A stretch of DNA of 64,000 bases from Mesorhizobium denitrificans (GTDB taxonomy: Bacteria > Pseudomonadota > Alphaproteobacteria > Rhizobiales > Rhizobiaceae), in the NCBI RefSeq assembly GCF_003403035.1, contig NZ_QURN01000007.1, forward strand, positions 124,001-188,000, in the 5' to 3' direction. The position numbers and the translations under genes are program-made. Under the pieces are notes generated by a model, which made no database searches, was not told where the DNA came from, and saw only the letters and a program-made list of their open reading frames with translations. Of this stretch, positions 57,024-64,000 are shown one piece after another (the stretch's first letter is position 1; every line of letters begins with the position of its first letter).

Positions 57024-57069
57024 ACATGCAGCCTGTATGTTAATTAATATTTACATGCAGATTGTATGT
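57024..57069. promoter_or_regulatory. Two tandem TetR operator dyads
   Basis: ACATGCAGCCTGTATGT (57024-57040) and ACATGCAGATTGTATGT (57053-57069) share the same ends, 29 bp apart. They fill nearly the whole space between divergent starts at 57023 and 57093, so both genes should be repressed together. Confidence 0.75.
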
Positions 57070-57092
57070 AAATGTGCGGAGAAAGAAAAGCC

Positions 57093-57518
57093 ATGAAAAC
57101 GACGAGCTACTATCCGGTGCTTATGGTTGACGATGTTGCTGCCACGGCTGCGTTCTATGTCGAGCACTTTCGCCTTGAGCCGCTGTTTGAGAGCGATTGG
57201 TATGTGCATCTGCGCTCCTGCGAGGACAAGAAGGTGAATCTTGGTGTAGTGAGGTACGACCACCCGACAGTCCCCGCTGAGGGCAGGGCGAAGACTCAGG
57301 GTCTGCTGATCAACTTCGAGGTGCGCGATGTCGATGCTGTGCACGAAAGGCTGGAGGCTGCGGGGCTGCCGATGCTGGTTTCGCTGCGAGACGAGGACTT
57401 CGGCCAGCGGCACTTCATTACCGAAGACCCCAACGGCGTTCTGATCGACGTTATCAAGCCGATTCCGCCAAGCGACGCGTTTCTTGCGCAGTTCGCACCC
57501 GAAGCAGTGGGGAAATAG
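57093..57518 (+). CDS. Glyoxalase/bleomycin-resistance-type VOC protein
   Basis: The 141-residue protein has the paired beta-alpha-beta-beta-beta VOC modules: the first begins [20 protein letters not shown], the second holds [19 protein letters not shown] with the metal-ligand Glu or Asp region. Such proteins are metal-dependent isomerases, dioxygenases or drug binders. It lies divergent from a TetR gene with two shared operators, so its substrate probably relates to that regulator's ligand. Confidence 0.85.
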   Translation: MKTTSYYPVLMVDDVAATAAFYVEHFRLEPLFESDWYVHLRSCEDKKVNLGVVRYDHPTVPAEGRAKTQGLLINFEVRDVDAVHERLEAAGLPMLVSLRDEDFGQRHFITEDPNGVLIDVIKPIPPSDAFLAQFAPEAVGK

Positions 57519-57532
57519 CGGGCGAGGGAAAG

Positions 57533-57556
57533 TGTGCGGGCGAGCGCCCGCACACC
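57533..57556. terminator. Bidirectional hairpin between VOC and OmpA-family genes
   Basis: A perfect 10-bp stem GTGTGCGGGC / GCCCGCACAC closes a GAGC loop. Neither side has a long T run, so it may act only in part as a terminator; it sits between convergent genes. Confidence 0.55.
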
Positions 57557-57566
57557 AATGTTTCGC

Positions 57567-59408
57567 CTAGTTTGCGCTTGCGACCGGCGCAACAAGCGGC
57601 GTGATGCGGCGGATCGCAACACGGCGGTTTTCACGCTCCGGCTCTTGCGTGCGCACCTTCAGGTAGCGTTCGCCATAGCCCTGCGTGGCGAGGTTTTCGG
57701 GCGGAATGCCGAACACATTGCTCAATGCATCGGCCACCGATTCCGCGCGACGGTCTGACAGCGCGAGGTTGGCGACATCTGTGCCAACCGCGTCGGTGTG
57801 GCCTTCGATAAGGAAGGTTTCTGCCGGGTTTGCCTTGAGCAGCCGTTCCATCGCCGTTGCTACGCCTTCAAGACGGGTGATTTCGCTTTCGGGGATCGAT
57901 GCCTTGCCGAAATCGAATGTGATGGTGTCGAGGTCGATGCGCCGCGTCTTGTCGCGAATGCGTGCCGACCGCTTCACTTCATCCACCGAATAGAGGCGCT
58001 CGACGCGCTCCACCGGCGGCTCGCTGAGGAAGTCGTAATAATCTTCCGGCGCGCGTGCTCGTTCGGCATCGAAAATATACTCGTCAGCCGGGATGCCAAG
58101 CTCCATTGGCGGCAGATCGTCGCCCGGATCGCGCCATTCGCGGTCTGGGCTGAGGTTTTCATCCTGCGCGTAGACCAGCACATATTCGCGGCCATCGGGC
58201 GTGATGCGCGAGCGCTTGATCACATCGCCATAGCGGTTGCGGATGGTGACCACCTGAACGCCGTTTTCGCGCTCGATGATCTCACGCGTGCGGCCGCCGG
58301 GAAGATCCTCGTAGTAAACGTCGCGCGCGCCGCGTCCGAGGCGCTGGCGGTCATCACTTTCGACGACATTCTGACCACCGAAATTGAGAATGATGCGGTC
58401 GCCCATCTGGCGCACGACATCAGCGCCCTGCGGTCGTTCCTGACGCAGCACATCCGGTGCGGCCGCGCGACGCTTGCCGCGTTCACGCGTGAGCGGGACG
58501 ATCTCCTGCGGCTGGAGAGCTTCCTGCGCTGCGCGGTCGTTAGCCGGTGGCGGACCTGAGGGCGCTGCCGGAGGTGGCGCCTCGGCGTTGTCCTGACGCT
58601 GTTGCTTGCGCGGGCGAGCATGTTCGTCGCCCGATTTCTGGCTGTCGAGAAGCGGCGCTTCCGCGCCATCATTCGGAGCCTGTGCTGGCTGCTCGGCGCG
58701 CGGTTGAGGCGCTGGCTGCTCAGGCTGTGGTTCAGGTGCGGGTTGCGGTTCGACAGCAGGATTTGGCTGCTGTGCATCTGGTGCGGGCGCGGGCTCTTCC
58801 GCTGGCGCTTGCGGAGCAGGCTCGGCCGCAGGCTCTTCTGCCGGCGCTTGCGGAGCTGGCTCAGCTTGATCGGCAGGCGCAGGCACTTGTTCAACCTGCT
58901 TTCGCTGCTTGCGCTTGGGTGGGGCCTTGGGCTGTTGGTCTGGCTCAGCAGCGGGCTGCTGCGCTTCCGGTTTAGGCGCAGCTTCAGGCTCCGGTGCCGG
59001 TTCTTGCGGCTGTGCCTTTTGTTCTGGTGCTGGCGCAGGCTCGGGAGCGGGTTGAGGTTCGGCCTGTGGTGCAGGCTCCGGCGCAGGCTCCGGTTCAGGG
59101 GCTGGCGCTGGCGCGGCTTCTGGCTCTGGGGCAGGTGCAGCCTCGGGCTCAGGCGCGGGCGCCGGCTCGGCTGGTGGCTGTGCTTCGGCATCTGGCGCGG
59201 CCTCGGCCGGAGCCTTGCGCTTTTGTTGCGGCTGCTGGGCGCAGTCTTCGCCCTCCGCGCATTCGGCTTGCGCCAGCACGATTGCAGCGCGCGATTGCTG
59301 CGGCATCGTCGCCTTGCTGAATTGGCCCGGCATTGCGTAAGTCGATGTCGACGTCATCAAAAGTGCGAACGCGCCGCTCGCGAAAAAAATTGGCGTATGC
59401 TTCATCAT
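57567..59408 (-). CDS. OmpA-family protein with long Pro-Glu-Ala linker
   Basis: The 613-residue exported protein starts at 59408 (MMKHTPIFFASGAFALLMTS) behind CGGAGGA. It has a signal peptide (about 1-25) and a long region made of Pro, Ala, Glu and Gln repeats (about 55-290). A middle domain (ADVVRQMGDRIILNFGGQNV, about 338-440) and a C-terminal OmpA peptidoglycan-binding domain follow (about 475-600), with FDFGKASIPESEITRLEGVA and IEGHTDAVGTDVANLALSDR. It probably tethers the outer membrane to peptidoglycan. Confidence 0.9.
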   Translation of the reverse strand: MMKHTPIFFASGAFALLMTSTSTYAMPGQFSKATMPQQSRAAIVLAQAECAEGEDCAQQPQQKRKAPAEAAPDAEAQPPAEPAPAPEPEAAPAPEPEAAPAPAPEPEPAPEPAPQAEPQPAPEPAPAPEQKAQPQEPAPEPEAAPKPEAQQPAAEPDQQPKAPPKRKQRKQVEQVPAPADQAEPAPQAPAEEPAAEPAPQAPAEEPAPAPDAQQPNPAVEPQPAPEPQPEQPAPQPRAEQPAQAPNDGAEAPLLDSQKSGDEHARPRKQQRQDNAEAPPPAAPSGPPPANDRAAQEALQPQEIVPLTRERGKRRAAAPDVLRQERPQGADVVRQMGDRIILNFGGQNVVESDDRQRLGRGARDVYYEDLPGGRTREIIERENGVQVVTIRNRYGDVIKRSRITPDGREYVLVYAQDENLSPDREWRDPGDDLPPMELGIPADEYIFDAERARAPEDYYDFLSEPPVERVERLYSVDEVKRSARIRDKTRRIDLDTITFDFGKASIPESEITRLEGVATAMERLLKANPAETFLIEGHTDAVGTDVANLALSDRRAESVADALSNVFGIPPENLATQGYGERYLKVRTQEPERENRRVAIRRITPLVAPVASAN

Positions 59409-59514
59409 TATTCCTCCGGTCTGTATGTCCGTCGATGTGCGAATCGTTGACGGATCATAAAGTTCCCTTCGCGGGCTGGTTGACCGCTTAACGAGGCAAA
59501 AGCTTGACGAGGAG

Positions 59515-59985
59515 ATGGCTGACTGCCAAATGCGCCACATGACTATCCCATTTTGGAAGGAAAAGCCGCTGGAGCGGATGACCCCGCAGGAGTGGGAATC
59601 GCTGTGCGATGGCTGCGGAAAATGCTGCCTTTCCAAGCTTGAGGATGAAGATACGGGCGAAATTTACTGGACGTCCGTGGGTTGCCGCCTGCTCGATTCG
59701 GATGCCTGCCGTTGTCGCGATTATCCAAACCGGCTGAAGGTGGTGGACGATTGCGTGGGACTTACACCGGAAAAAGTGCGCACGCTGAGCTGGTTGCCGA
59801 AGACCTGTGCGTATCGGCTGGTTGCCGAGGGCAGGGACCTTTATTGGTGGCACTATCTTGTTTCGGGTTCGCGCGAAACCGTTCATGAAGCAGGCATATC
59901 CGTTCGCGGACGCGTGACTGCATTAGAAACAGAACTTGATGACCCGGAAGACTATTTCGCCCATATGCTCGAAGATGAGCTGTGA
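59515..59985 (+). CDS. YcgN/UPF0260 cysteine-cluster protein
   Basis: The 156-residue protein has the family cysteine cluster: [13 protein letters not shown] (four Cys), then [19 protein letters not shown] with three more, then TCAYRL. The C-terminus [20 protein letters not shown] is typical. The cysteines suggest metal or Fe-S binding; the function is unknown. The start is uncertain: GAGGAG abuts the ATG at 59515, and the ATG at 59539 ([14 protein letters not shown]) is also plausible. Confidence 0.88.
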   Translation: MADCQMRHMTIPFWKEKPLERMTPQEWESLCDGCGKCCLSKLEDEDTGEIYWTSVGCRLLDSDACRCRDYPNRLKVVDDCVGLTPEKVRTLSWLPKTCAYRLVAEGRDLYWWHYLVSGSRETVHEAGISVRGRVTALETELDDPEDYFAHMLEDEL

Positions 59986-60133
59986 GGCCGAAACGTAGCG
60001 CCTTCAAATTTTTTGCAATAAAATCAAAATATTATCCGATGAATGGCTGATGAATGATGGGTTCTGCCACCATTCAGCCGCGCTGTGCGACTACAGACGC
60101 ATTGAGGCGAGCATTGGCGGAAAGGAGCCAACG

Positions 60134-60583
60134 ATGTTCAAAATTGCAAAAGCGGTGATGGTTTCAGCGCTAATCGGTGCAGGAGCGCTTACGCTCGCAC
60201 CTGTCAGCGCGCAGGCTGACAGCCTGTATTTTTCGCTCGGTGTGGGTGGCCCGCGCGGCGACGTTATTATCGGCGATGACTACACGCCGGTGCAGGATTG
60301 GGACCGCCCGCCGCCGCGTTGGGATCGGCCGCCTCCTCCCGGTTGGAATCGACCACCGCCACGTTGGGACCGTCCTCCGCCGCGTTGGGATCGTCCGCGC
60401 CCGGAATGGGATCGCCCTGGTTGCTCGGAACGGCAGGCCATTCGCAAGGCATATAGGATGGGTCTCGATAGACCGTTCGTGGCCCGCACCAATCGCAGGA
60501 TGATCGTGATTGCCGGTGTGGGTTATGGTGGGCGAGAGTGGATCAGTTTTGCCAACGTGCCCGGCTGCCCGGTTATGCGCTGA
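60134..60583 (+). CDS. Secreted protein with PPPRWDRP repeats
   Basis: The 149-residue protein has a signal peptide (MFKIAKAVMVSALIGAGALT, cleavage about residue 28) and a short segment. Four to five copies of an 8-residue unit (DRPPPRWDRP-type, about 57-95, DNA about 60300-60415) follow. The C-terminal domain (SERQAIRKAYRMGLDRPFVA, then WISFANVPGCPVM) is conserved in small rhizobial proteins of unknown function. The Trp-Pro repeats suggest an extended rod or sugar-binding surface. Confidence 0.75.
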   Translation: MFKIAKAVMVSALIGAGALTLAPVSAQADSLYFSLGVGGPRGDVIIGDDYTPVQDWDRPPPRWDRPPPPGWNRPPPRWDRPPPRWDRPRPEWDRPGCSERQAIRKAYRMGLDRPFVARTNRRMIVIAGVGYGGREWISFANVPGCPVMR

Positions 60584-60603
60584 TCTGGTGAGAAGAATTA
60601 AGT

Positions 60604-60636
60604 GCCCCCGAAGATTGTCTCGGGGGCGCTTGCTTT
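60604..60636. terminator. Hairpin between the repeat protein and BP26-like genes
   Basis: GCCCCCGA / TCGGGGGC forms an 8-bp stem (60604-60627), with GCTTGCTTTT following on the plus strand. The two genes are convergent, so it may serve both. Confidence 0.7.
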
Positions 60637-60641
60637 TGCGC

Positions 60642-61355
60642 TTAACGCAATTCGTAAGTCATGTTGACCTGAACGACATAGCTATTCTCGCCAGCCTGAA
60701 CAGGAGCGCCAGCCGCATCAGCGCGGAACTTCGCCTGTACCATCGGGATGGGAGGCGAAACAGGCGACGTTTCGGAGATTTCCAGCACATTGCCCAATGA
60801 AACGCCCGCAGCTTCAGCCAATGTCTTCGCCTTGGCGATTGCATCGGCAACGGCTTTCTTGCGCGCCTCTTCGCGAGCCTGCGCGGGGTTTTCGTTGGAG
60901 AAGGAAATATCGCCACCCTGGTTCACGCCGAGCGACACGGATTTGTCGAGAATTTCACCGGTCTTCTCAATGTCGCGAATGCGAACGGAGAGCGTATTGG
61001 TGACCTGATAGGCCGCAAGCACAGCTTCCTGCCCGCCGTCTGCCTTCTGCGGGTACTCGTAACGTGGATTGATCTGGATGCCGGTGGTTTGCAGATCACG
61101 CTCGGCAATGCCCGAAGATTTCATTGCTGCGATGACCGCGGCCATTGCGTCATTGTTGGCGGTTAGCGCGTCGCGTGCCGTCTTTGCCTCTCGCATGACC
61201 GCAATGGTGAGAATCGCAATGTCGGGCACCATCGTGGCCTGACCCTCGCCGGTGACCGTGATGCGTGGCAGCATTCTTTCAGGCCCCGCAGCATGGGCGG
61301 AAAAGGGAAGGGCGAAACAGGCCGCAAGCGCGAGGGCAAGCGCGGTTTTCTTCAT
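60642..61355 (-). CDS. Periplasmic SIMPL-domain protein, BP26/Omp28-like
   Basis: The 237-residue protein has a signal peptide (MKKTALALALAACFALPFSA) and one SIMPL (DUF541) domain. Its motifs are ITVTGEGQATMVPDIAILTI, GIAERDLQTTGIQINPRYEY and SLGVNQGGDISFSNENPAQA, with the C-terminal AGENSYVVQVNMTYEL. They match Brucella BP26/Omp28, an immunodominant periplasmic protein that forms ring-shaped oligomers. Its function in the cell is unknown. It is convergent with the repeat protein gene. Confidence 0.9.
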   Translation of the reverse strand: MKKTALALALAACFALPFSAHAAGPERMLPRITVTGEGQATMVPDIAILTIAVMREAKTARDALTANNDAMAAVIAAMKSSGIAERDLQTTGIQINPRYEYPQKADGGQEAVLAAYQVTNTLSVRIRDIEKTGEILDKSVSLGVNQGGDISFSNENPAQAREEARKKAVADAIAKAKTLAEAAGVSLGNVLEISETSPVSPPIPMVQAKFRADAAGAPVQAGENSYVVQVNMTYELR

Positions 61356-61488
61356 GATAGGTATTACTCCGAGACATATTCATGACGGTTCGGACATAAG
61401 GTGATGATTGTGGGAGCATTACGGCGCTTGTGGATTATGCGCGATGGCTTGTGTACCGCGCAAAAAGCAACTATGGCAACCACGCGTG

Positions 61489-61564
61489 GGGCCTGTAGCT
61501 CAATGGTTAGAGCCGGCGGCTCATAACCGCTTGGTTGGGGGTTCGAGTCCCTCCGGGCCCACCA
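61489..61564 (+). tRNA. tRNA-Ile (CAU, lysidine-type)
   Basis: A 76-base cloverleaf is visible: acceptor stem GGGCCTG / CGGGCCC, D-arm GCTCAATGGTTAGAGC, anticodon loop CTCATAA, TTCGAGTCC T-loop, and an encoded CCA end. The anticodon is CAU. The G-C rich acceptor and the anticodon-arm and variable region (CTCATAACCGCTTGGTTG) resemble E. coli tRNA-Ile2 rather than the elongator or initiator Met tRNAs, so it is read as Ile2, needing TilS to modify C34. Confidence 0.9.
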
Positions 61565-61670
61565 TCCAGCTTTTTGACGTTGCAGCGCGGCTGAATAATT
61601 ATTTCTTGTCAGTGCCTTAGTGGGCGAACTGTTCGGCTTTGATGATTTCGCGCGAGGCTAGGTCAGCTGG

Positions 61671-62708
61671 CTAATCAAAGGAAATGAGCACCTTCGTCGA
61701 TTTTGATTTGTCGTTGGCCAGATCAAACGCTTCGCGCGCGCGCTCCATCGGAAAACTCGCCGTTTGCAATGGCCGTACGTCGATCTCACGATTGGCGATG
61801 AGCCGAGCAGCGAGACCAAATTCTTTATCGAAGCGAAACGTGCCGCGCAGATCGATTTCACGAGTGACCAGCAGTGTGATGGGCAATTGCACATCGCCAC
61901 CCATGCCCATCTGAACAAGGATGCCGCGTGGCCGCAAACAATCGAGCCCGTCGCGGAGCACCGAAGCGCTGCCGGAAGCTTCGAAATGCACATCGAACCG
62001 GCCGGTGCTTTCGGTGAAATCGCGCAAGCGTTTGCTTCCAGAGCTGACGTCAAGCGTATGGGTGGCGCCGCAACGCTGAGCCAGTGACAGTGCGCCCACA
62101 TGTATGTCGGTTGCAACAATCTCACCGGCGCCAGCGCGCCTCGCTGCCATAATCGTCAGAATGCCGATGGGGCCGCAGCCCGTGACAAGAATGCGGTTGC
62201 CTGCGAGCGGACCAGCGCGACCAACAGCGTGAAGGCATACGGCGAGCGGTTCCGCCATCGTTGCTTCGCCAAGCGAAACAAGATCGCCCACGGGGAACAC
62301 CTGGCTCTCGTCCACGGTGACGAACTCGCGAAACCCACCCTGAACATGAGGAAAGCGCATGGCGCTGCCCATGAAGCGCATGTCGGAGCAATGATTGCGC
62401 AATCCTGCGCGACAGGCTTCGCAAGTGTCACAAGGCCGGCTCGGATTGATTGCGACGCGCGCGCCAACCGCGAGACCGGATACAGCATCGCCAAGATCGC
62501 TCACCACACCTGCGATTTCGTGGCCGAGCACCATTGGCTGTTGAAGCCGGATAATACCTGTGCCGCCGTGGTTGAAGTAGTGAAGGTCGGAACCGCAAAT
62601 GCCGCCTGCTGCGATGCGCACGCGAACTTCGTGAGGACCGGGCGTGACATCCGCAATCTCGTCTATGCGAAGATCCTTCGGGGCGTGGACAACGACACCG
62701 CGCATCAC
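61671..62708 (-). CDS. Zinc-dependent polyol/idonate dehydrogenase (L-idonate 5-dehydrogenase type)
   Basis: The 345-residue MDR enzyme has the catalytic zinc residues (GGICGSDLHYFNHGG, GHEIAGVV) and the structural-zinc cysteines CDTCEACRAGLRNHC (about 92-106). The Rossmann NAD motif is VTGCGPIGILTIMAARRAG. The overall pattern is that of L-idonate 5-dehydrogenase or sorbitol dehydrogenase. With the adjacent gluconate 5-dehydrogenase-like SDR it would interconvert idonate, 5-ketogluconate and gluconate. The SDR gene ends 12 bp upstream. Confidence 0.87.
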   Translation of the reverse strand: MMRGVVVHAPKDLRIDEIADVTPGPHEVRVRIAAGGICGSDLHYFNHGGTGIIRLQQPMVLGHEIAGVVSDLGDAVSGLAVGARVAINPSRPCDTCEACRAGLRNHCSDMRFMGSAMRFPHVQGGFREFVTVDESQVFPVGDLVSLGEATMAEPLAVCLHAVGRAGPLAGNRILVTGCGPIGILTIMAARRAGAGEIVATDIHVGALSLAQRCGATHTLDVSSGSKRLRDFTESTGRFDVHFEASGSASVLRDGLDCLRPRGILVQMGMGGDVQLPITLLVTREIDLRGTFRFDKEFGLAARLIANREIDVRPLQTASFPMERAREAFDLANDKSKSTKVLISFD

Positions 62709-62720
62709 ATTTCCCTTAAA

Positions 62721-63494
62721 TCAAAGTACAGCCAGCATGCCGCCGTCGACATAGATGATCTGACCGTTGACGTAGTCTGAGGCTGGCGACGCGAGAAAGA
62801 TTGCCGTTCCTGCAAGGTCGCGGGGCAATCCCCAGCGACCAGAAGGCGTGCGCGAGCGCACCCATGCGTCGAACTTTGGGTCAGATGTAAGCGCCTTGTT
62901 CATTTCCGTGTCGATGTAGCCGGGGCCAATCGCGTTGGCCTGAATGCCGTGCACGGCCCATTCGGCAGCCATCGAGCGTGTCAGCAATTTTATGCCGCCC
63001 TTGGCAGCCGTATAGGGTGCGGTGGTTGTGCGGGCGACCTCGCTGTTTAGTGAGCCGATATTGATGATCTTGCCGCCCTTGCTGCGGGACACCATGCGCC
63101 GCGCTGCTTCACGACCCACGACAAAGGCGCTTGTCAGGTTGGTTTCGAGAACGCGCCGCCAGTCAGCGCTGTTGAGTTCGAGCATTGGCTTGCGGAATTG
63201 AATGCCGGCATTATTGACGAGAATATCGACAACAATGCCGTTAGTGTCGAATGCCGCAAAGGCGGCTTGGACAGCCGCTTCATCGCAAACATCGAAAGCG
63301 CTCGCGGATGCTGAAAATCCACGGCTGGTCAGGGCGCGGACGCTGGTGGCAAGCTTGCTTTCGTCTCTTCCATTCAAAATGACAGAAGCACCGCTTTCGG
63401 CAAGCGCCTCCGCTATGGCCAGACCCAACCCACCCGATGAGCCGGTAATAAGAGCGGTGCGCCCAGAAAGGTCGAAAAGGCTTGATGCCGTCAT
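62721..63494 (-). CDS. SDR dehydrogenase, gluconate 5-dehydrogenase type
   Basis: The 257-residue classical SDR has the cofactor motif ITGSSGGLGLAIAEALAESG (about 16-35), the NNAG motif, the Ser-Tyr-x3-Lys triad (IGSLNSE and PYTAAKGG) and the PGYIDTEMNKAL segment typical of gluconate 5-dehydrogenases (IdnO/Gno type). It would reduce 5-keto-D-gluconate to gluconate. It overlaps the partial dehydratase gene by four bases. Confidence 0.87.
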   Translation of the reverse strand: MTASSLFDLSGRTALITGSSGGLGLAIAEALAESGASVILNGRDESKLATSVRALTSRGFSASASAFDVCDEAAVQAAFAAFDTNGIVVDILVNNAGIQFRKPMLELNSADWRRVLETNLTSAFVVGREAARRMVSRSKGGKIINIGSLNSEVARTTTAPYTAAKGGIKLLTRSMAAEWAVHGIQANAIGPGYIDTEMNKALTSDPKFDAWVRSRTPSGRWGLPRDLAGTAIFLASPASDYVNGQIIYVDGGMLAVL

Positions 63495-64000
63495 GCTTCG
63501 CTGCGCCTCACCATGAGATCCGAACGCTCAAAGACCGCGGGTTGCAAGTCGGTTCCGAGGCCGGGGCCTTCCATAGGTATGACGTAACCGTCGCGGATGA
63601 CGGGGACTTCGGTGACGAGTTCTTTGTACCAGCCACTATAGAAAGCGCGGACCGATTCCTGGATGAGCGTGTTCGGTTGGCTGAATGACATATGGACGGC
63701 AGCGGCAAAGCCGACTGGACCTATGCAGTCATGCGGGGCGAAGGGCTTATGATACGTCTCACCCATCGCTGCGATTTTGCGCCCTTCCGTAAGACCGCCG
63801 GTCCAACACAAGTCTACCATGACGATGCCTATGGCGTCGCGGTCGAGCATTTCCTTGTACGGCCACCGCGAGCCAAGCGTCTCGCTGGCGCAGACCGGGG
63901 TAGGGGTGCTTCGCGCATATTCGGCCAGCGCCTGGCTCGAATTCATCCGAATCGGGTCTTCGTACCAGGTTGGCTGAAACTGATCGAGCGCATGTGCGAT
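63491..64000 (-). CDS. Partial enolase-superfamily (mandelate racemase-type) dehydratase, right edge
   Basis: The frame runs to the window edge, so the N-terminal half is missing. The 169 visible residues carry the barrel motifs WYEDPIRMNSS (Glu), PVCASETLGSR (Glu), DLCWTGGLTEGRKIAAM and KPFAPHDCIGPVGFAAA with the catalytic-type His. The end is GYVIPMEGPGLGTDLQPA. It is a sugar-acid dehydratase-like protein, first in the visible part of an operon with the SDR and idonate-type genes. Confidence 0.85.
   Translation of the reverse strand: MAHALDQFQPTWYEDPIRMNSSQALAEYARSTPTPVCASETLGSRWPYKEMLDRDAIGIVMVDLCWTGGLTEGRKIAAMGETYHKPFAPHDCIGPVGFAAAVHMSFSQPNTLIQESVRAFYSGWYKELVTEVPVIRDGYVIPMEGPGLGTDLQPAVFERSDLMVRRSEA

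Noticed and set aside
61489-61564. tRNA read as elongator or initiator Met
   Set aside because: The anticodon is CAU, but the acceptor stem and variable region resemble tRNA-Ile2 more than either Met tRNA.

Overview
The window is chromosomal DNA from an alphaproteobacterium of the order Hyphomicrobiales (Rhizobiales), most likely close to Brucella, Ochrobactrum or Phyllobacterium. The evidence is the lrp / trxB / LsrB-VtlR block with an AbcR-type small RNA behind the regulator, an LpcC/WadC-type lipopolysaccharide core glycosyltransferase next to greA, a BP26 (Omp28)-like periplasmic protein, two Mur-type manganese boxes in front of mntH, and extensin-like, DUF3775, LssY_C and RcnB proteins typical of this order. 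G+C is high and coding density is about 90%. I see no prophage, insertion sequence, CRISPR array or rRNA operon.

Layout. 1-6.2 kb: a truncated membrane protein, a crescentin-like coiled-coil protein, an exported FAD oxidase with a small periplasmic partner, a damaged XRE gene and a two-gene membrane operon. 6.2-6.9 kb: a gene-poor stretch whose terminator hairpin suggests an unrecognised RNA on the minus strand. 6.9-13 kb: lipid kinase, then a catabolic-looking group (enolase-superfamily dehydratase overlapping a GMC oxidoreductase, cupin, MFS exporter) and a thioesterase. 13-21 kb: CNNM/CorC protein, LssY_C protein, two extensin-like proteins, DUF3775, two DMT-type proteins, a TPR protein and a PQQ-type aldose dehydrogenase. 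21-26.3 kb: greA, lpcC, lrp, trxB, vtlR/lsrB and an AbcR sRNA. 26.3-35 kb: msrP, an EF-G-like paralogue, aspartate aminotransferase, an EAL protein followed by a catalytically dead EAL-like paralogue, ogt and a lytic transglycosylase lipoprotein. 35-44.5 kb: a HEPN-type gene remnant, carB, mntH, a zinc metallopeptidase, carA and a YqeY protein. 44.5-52 kb: a repeat array, a Na/Pi cotransporter, an RcnB protein, dnaG and rpoD. 52-61.4 kb: LysE exporter, several regulators with divergent targets (TetR, LysR/azoR, TetR/glyoxalase), an OmpA-family protein with a huge Pro-Glu-Ala linker, a Trp-Asp-Arg-Pro repeat protein and a BP26-like protein. 61.5-64 kb: tRNA-Ile(CAU), then a sugar-acid catabolic operon (idonate-type dehydrogenase, gluconate 5-dehydrogenase-type SDR, enolase-superfamily dehydratase) running off the right edge.

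How the parts work together. Housekeeping genes (carA/carB, greA, trxB, dnaG, rpoD) are separated by envelope and stress genes. Redox repair recurs (trxB, msrP, azoR, glyoxalase, VtlR/LsrB). Cell-envelope upkeep recurs as well (LpcC, extensin-like, lytic transglycosylase, OmpA, BP26-like). Both ends carry sugar-acid or alcohol oxidation genes.

Three families of intergenic palindromic repeats occur. One has grown into a nested array with 145-bp and 30-bp periods beside the Na/Pi transporter gene. The most interesting signals are the AbcR locus with the long dyad before it, the active/dead EAL pair, the TetR operator array with its structured leader, the repeat array, the HEPN remnant beside carB, and the orphan terminator near 6.28 kb. 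Family assignments come from sequence motifs and memory of families; no database search was run.
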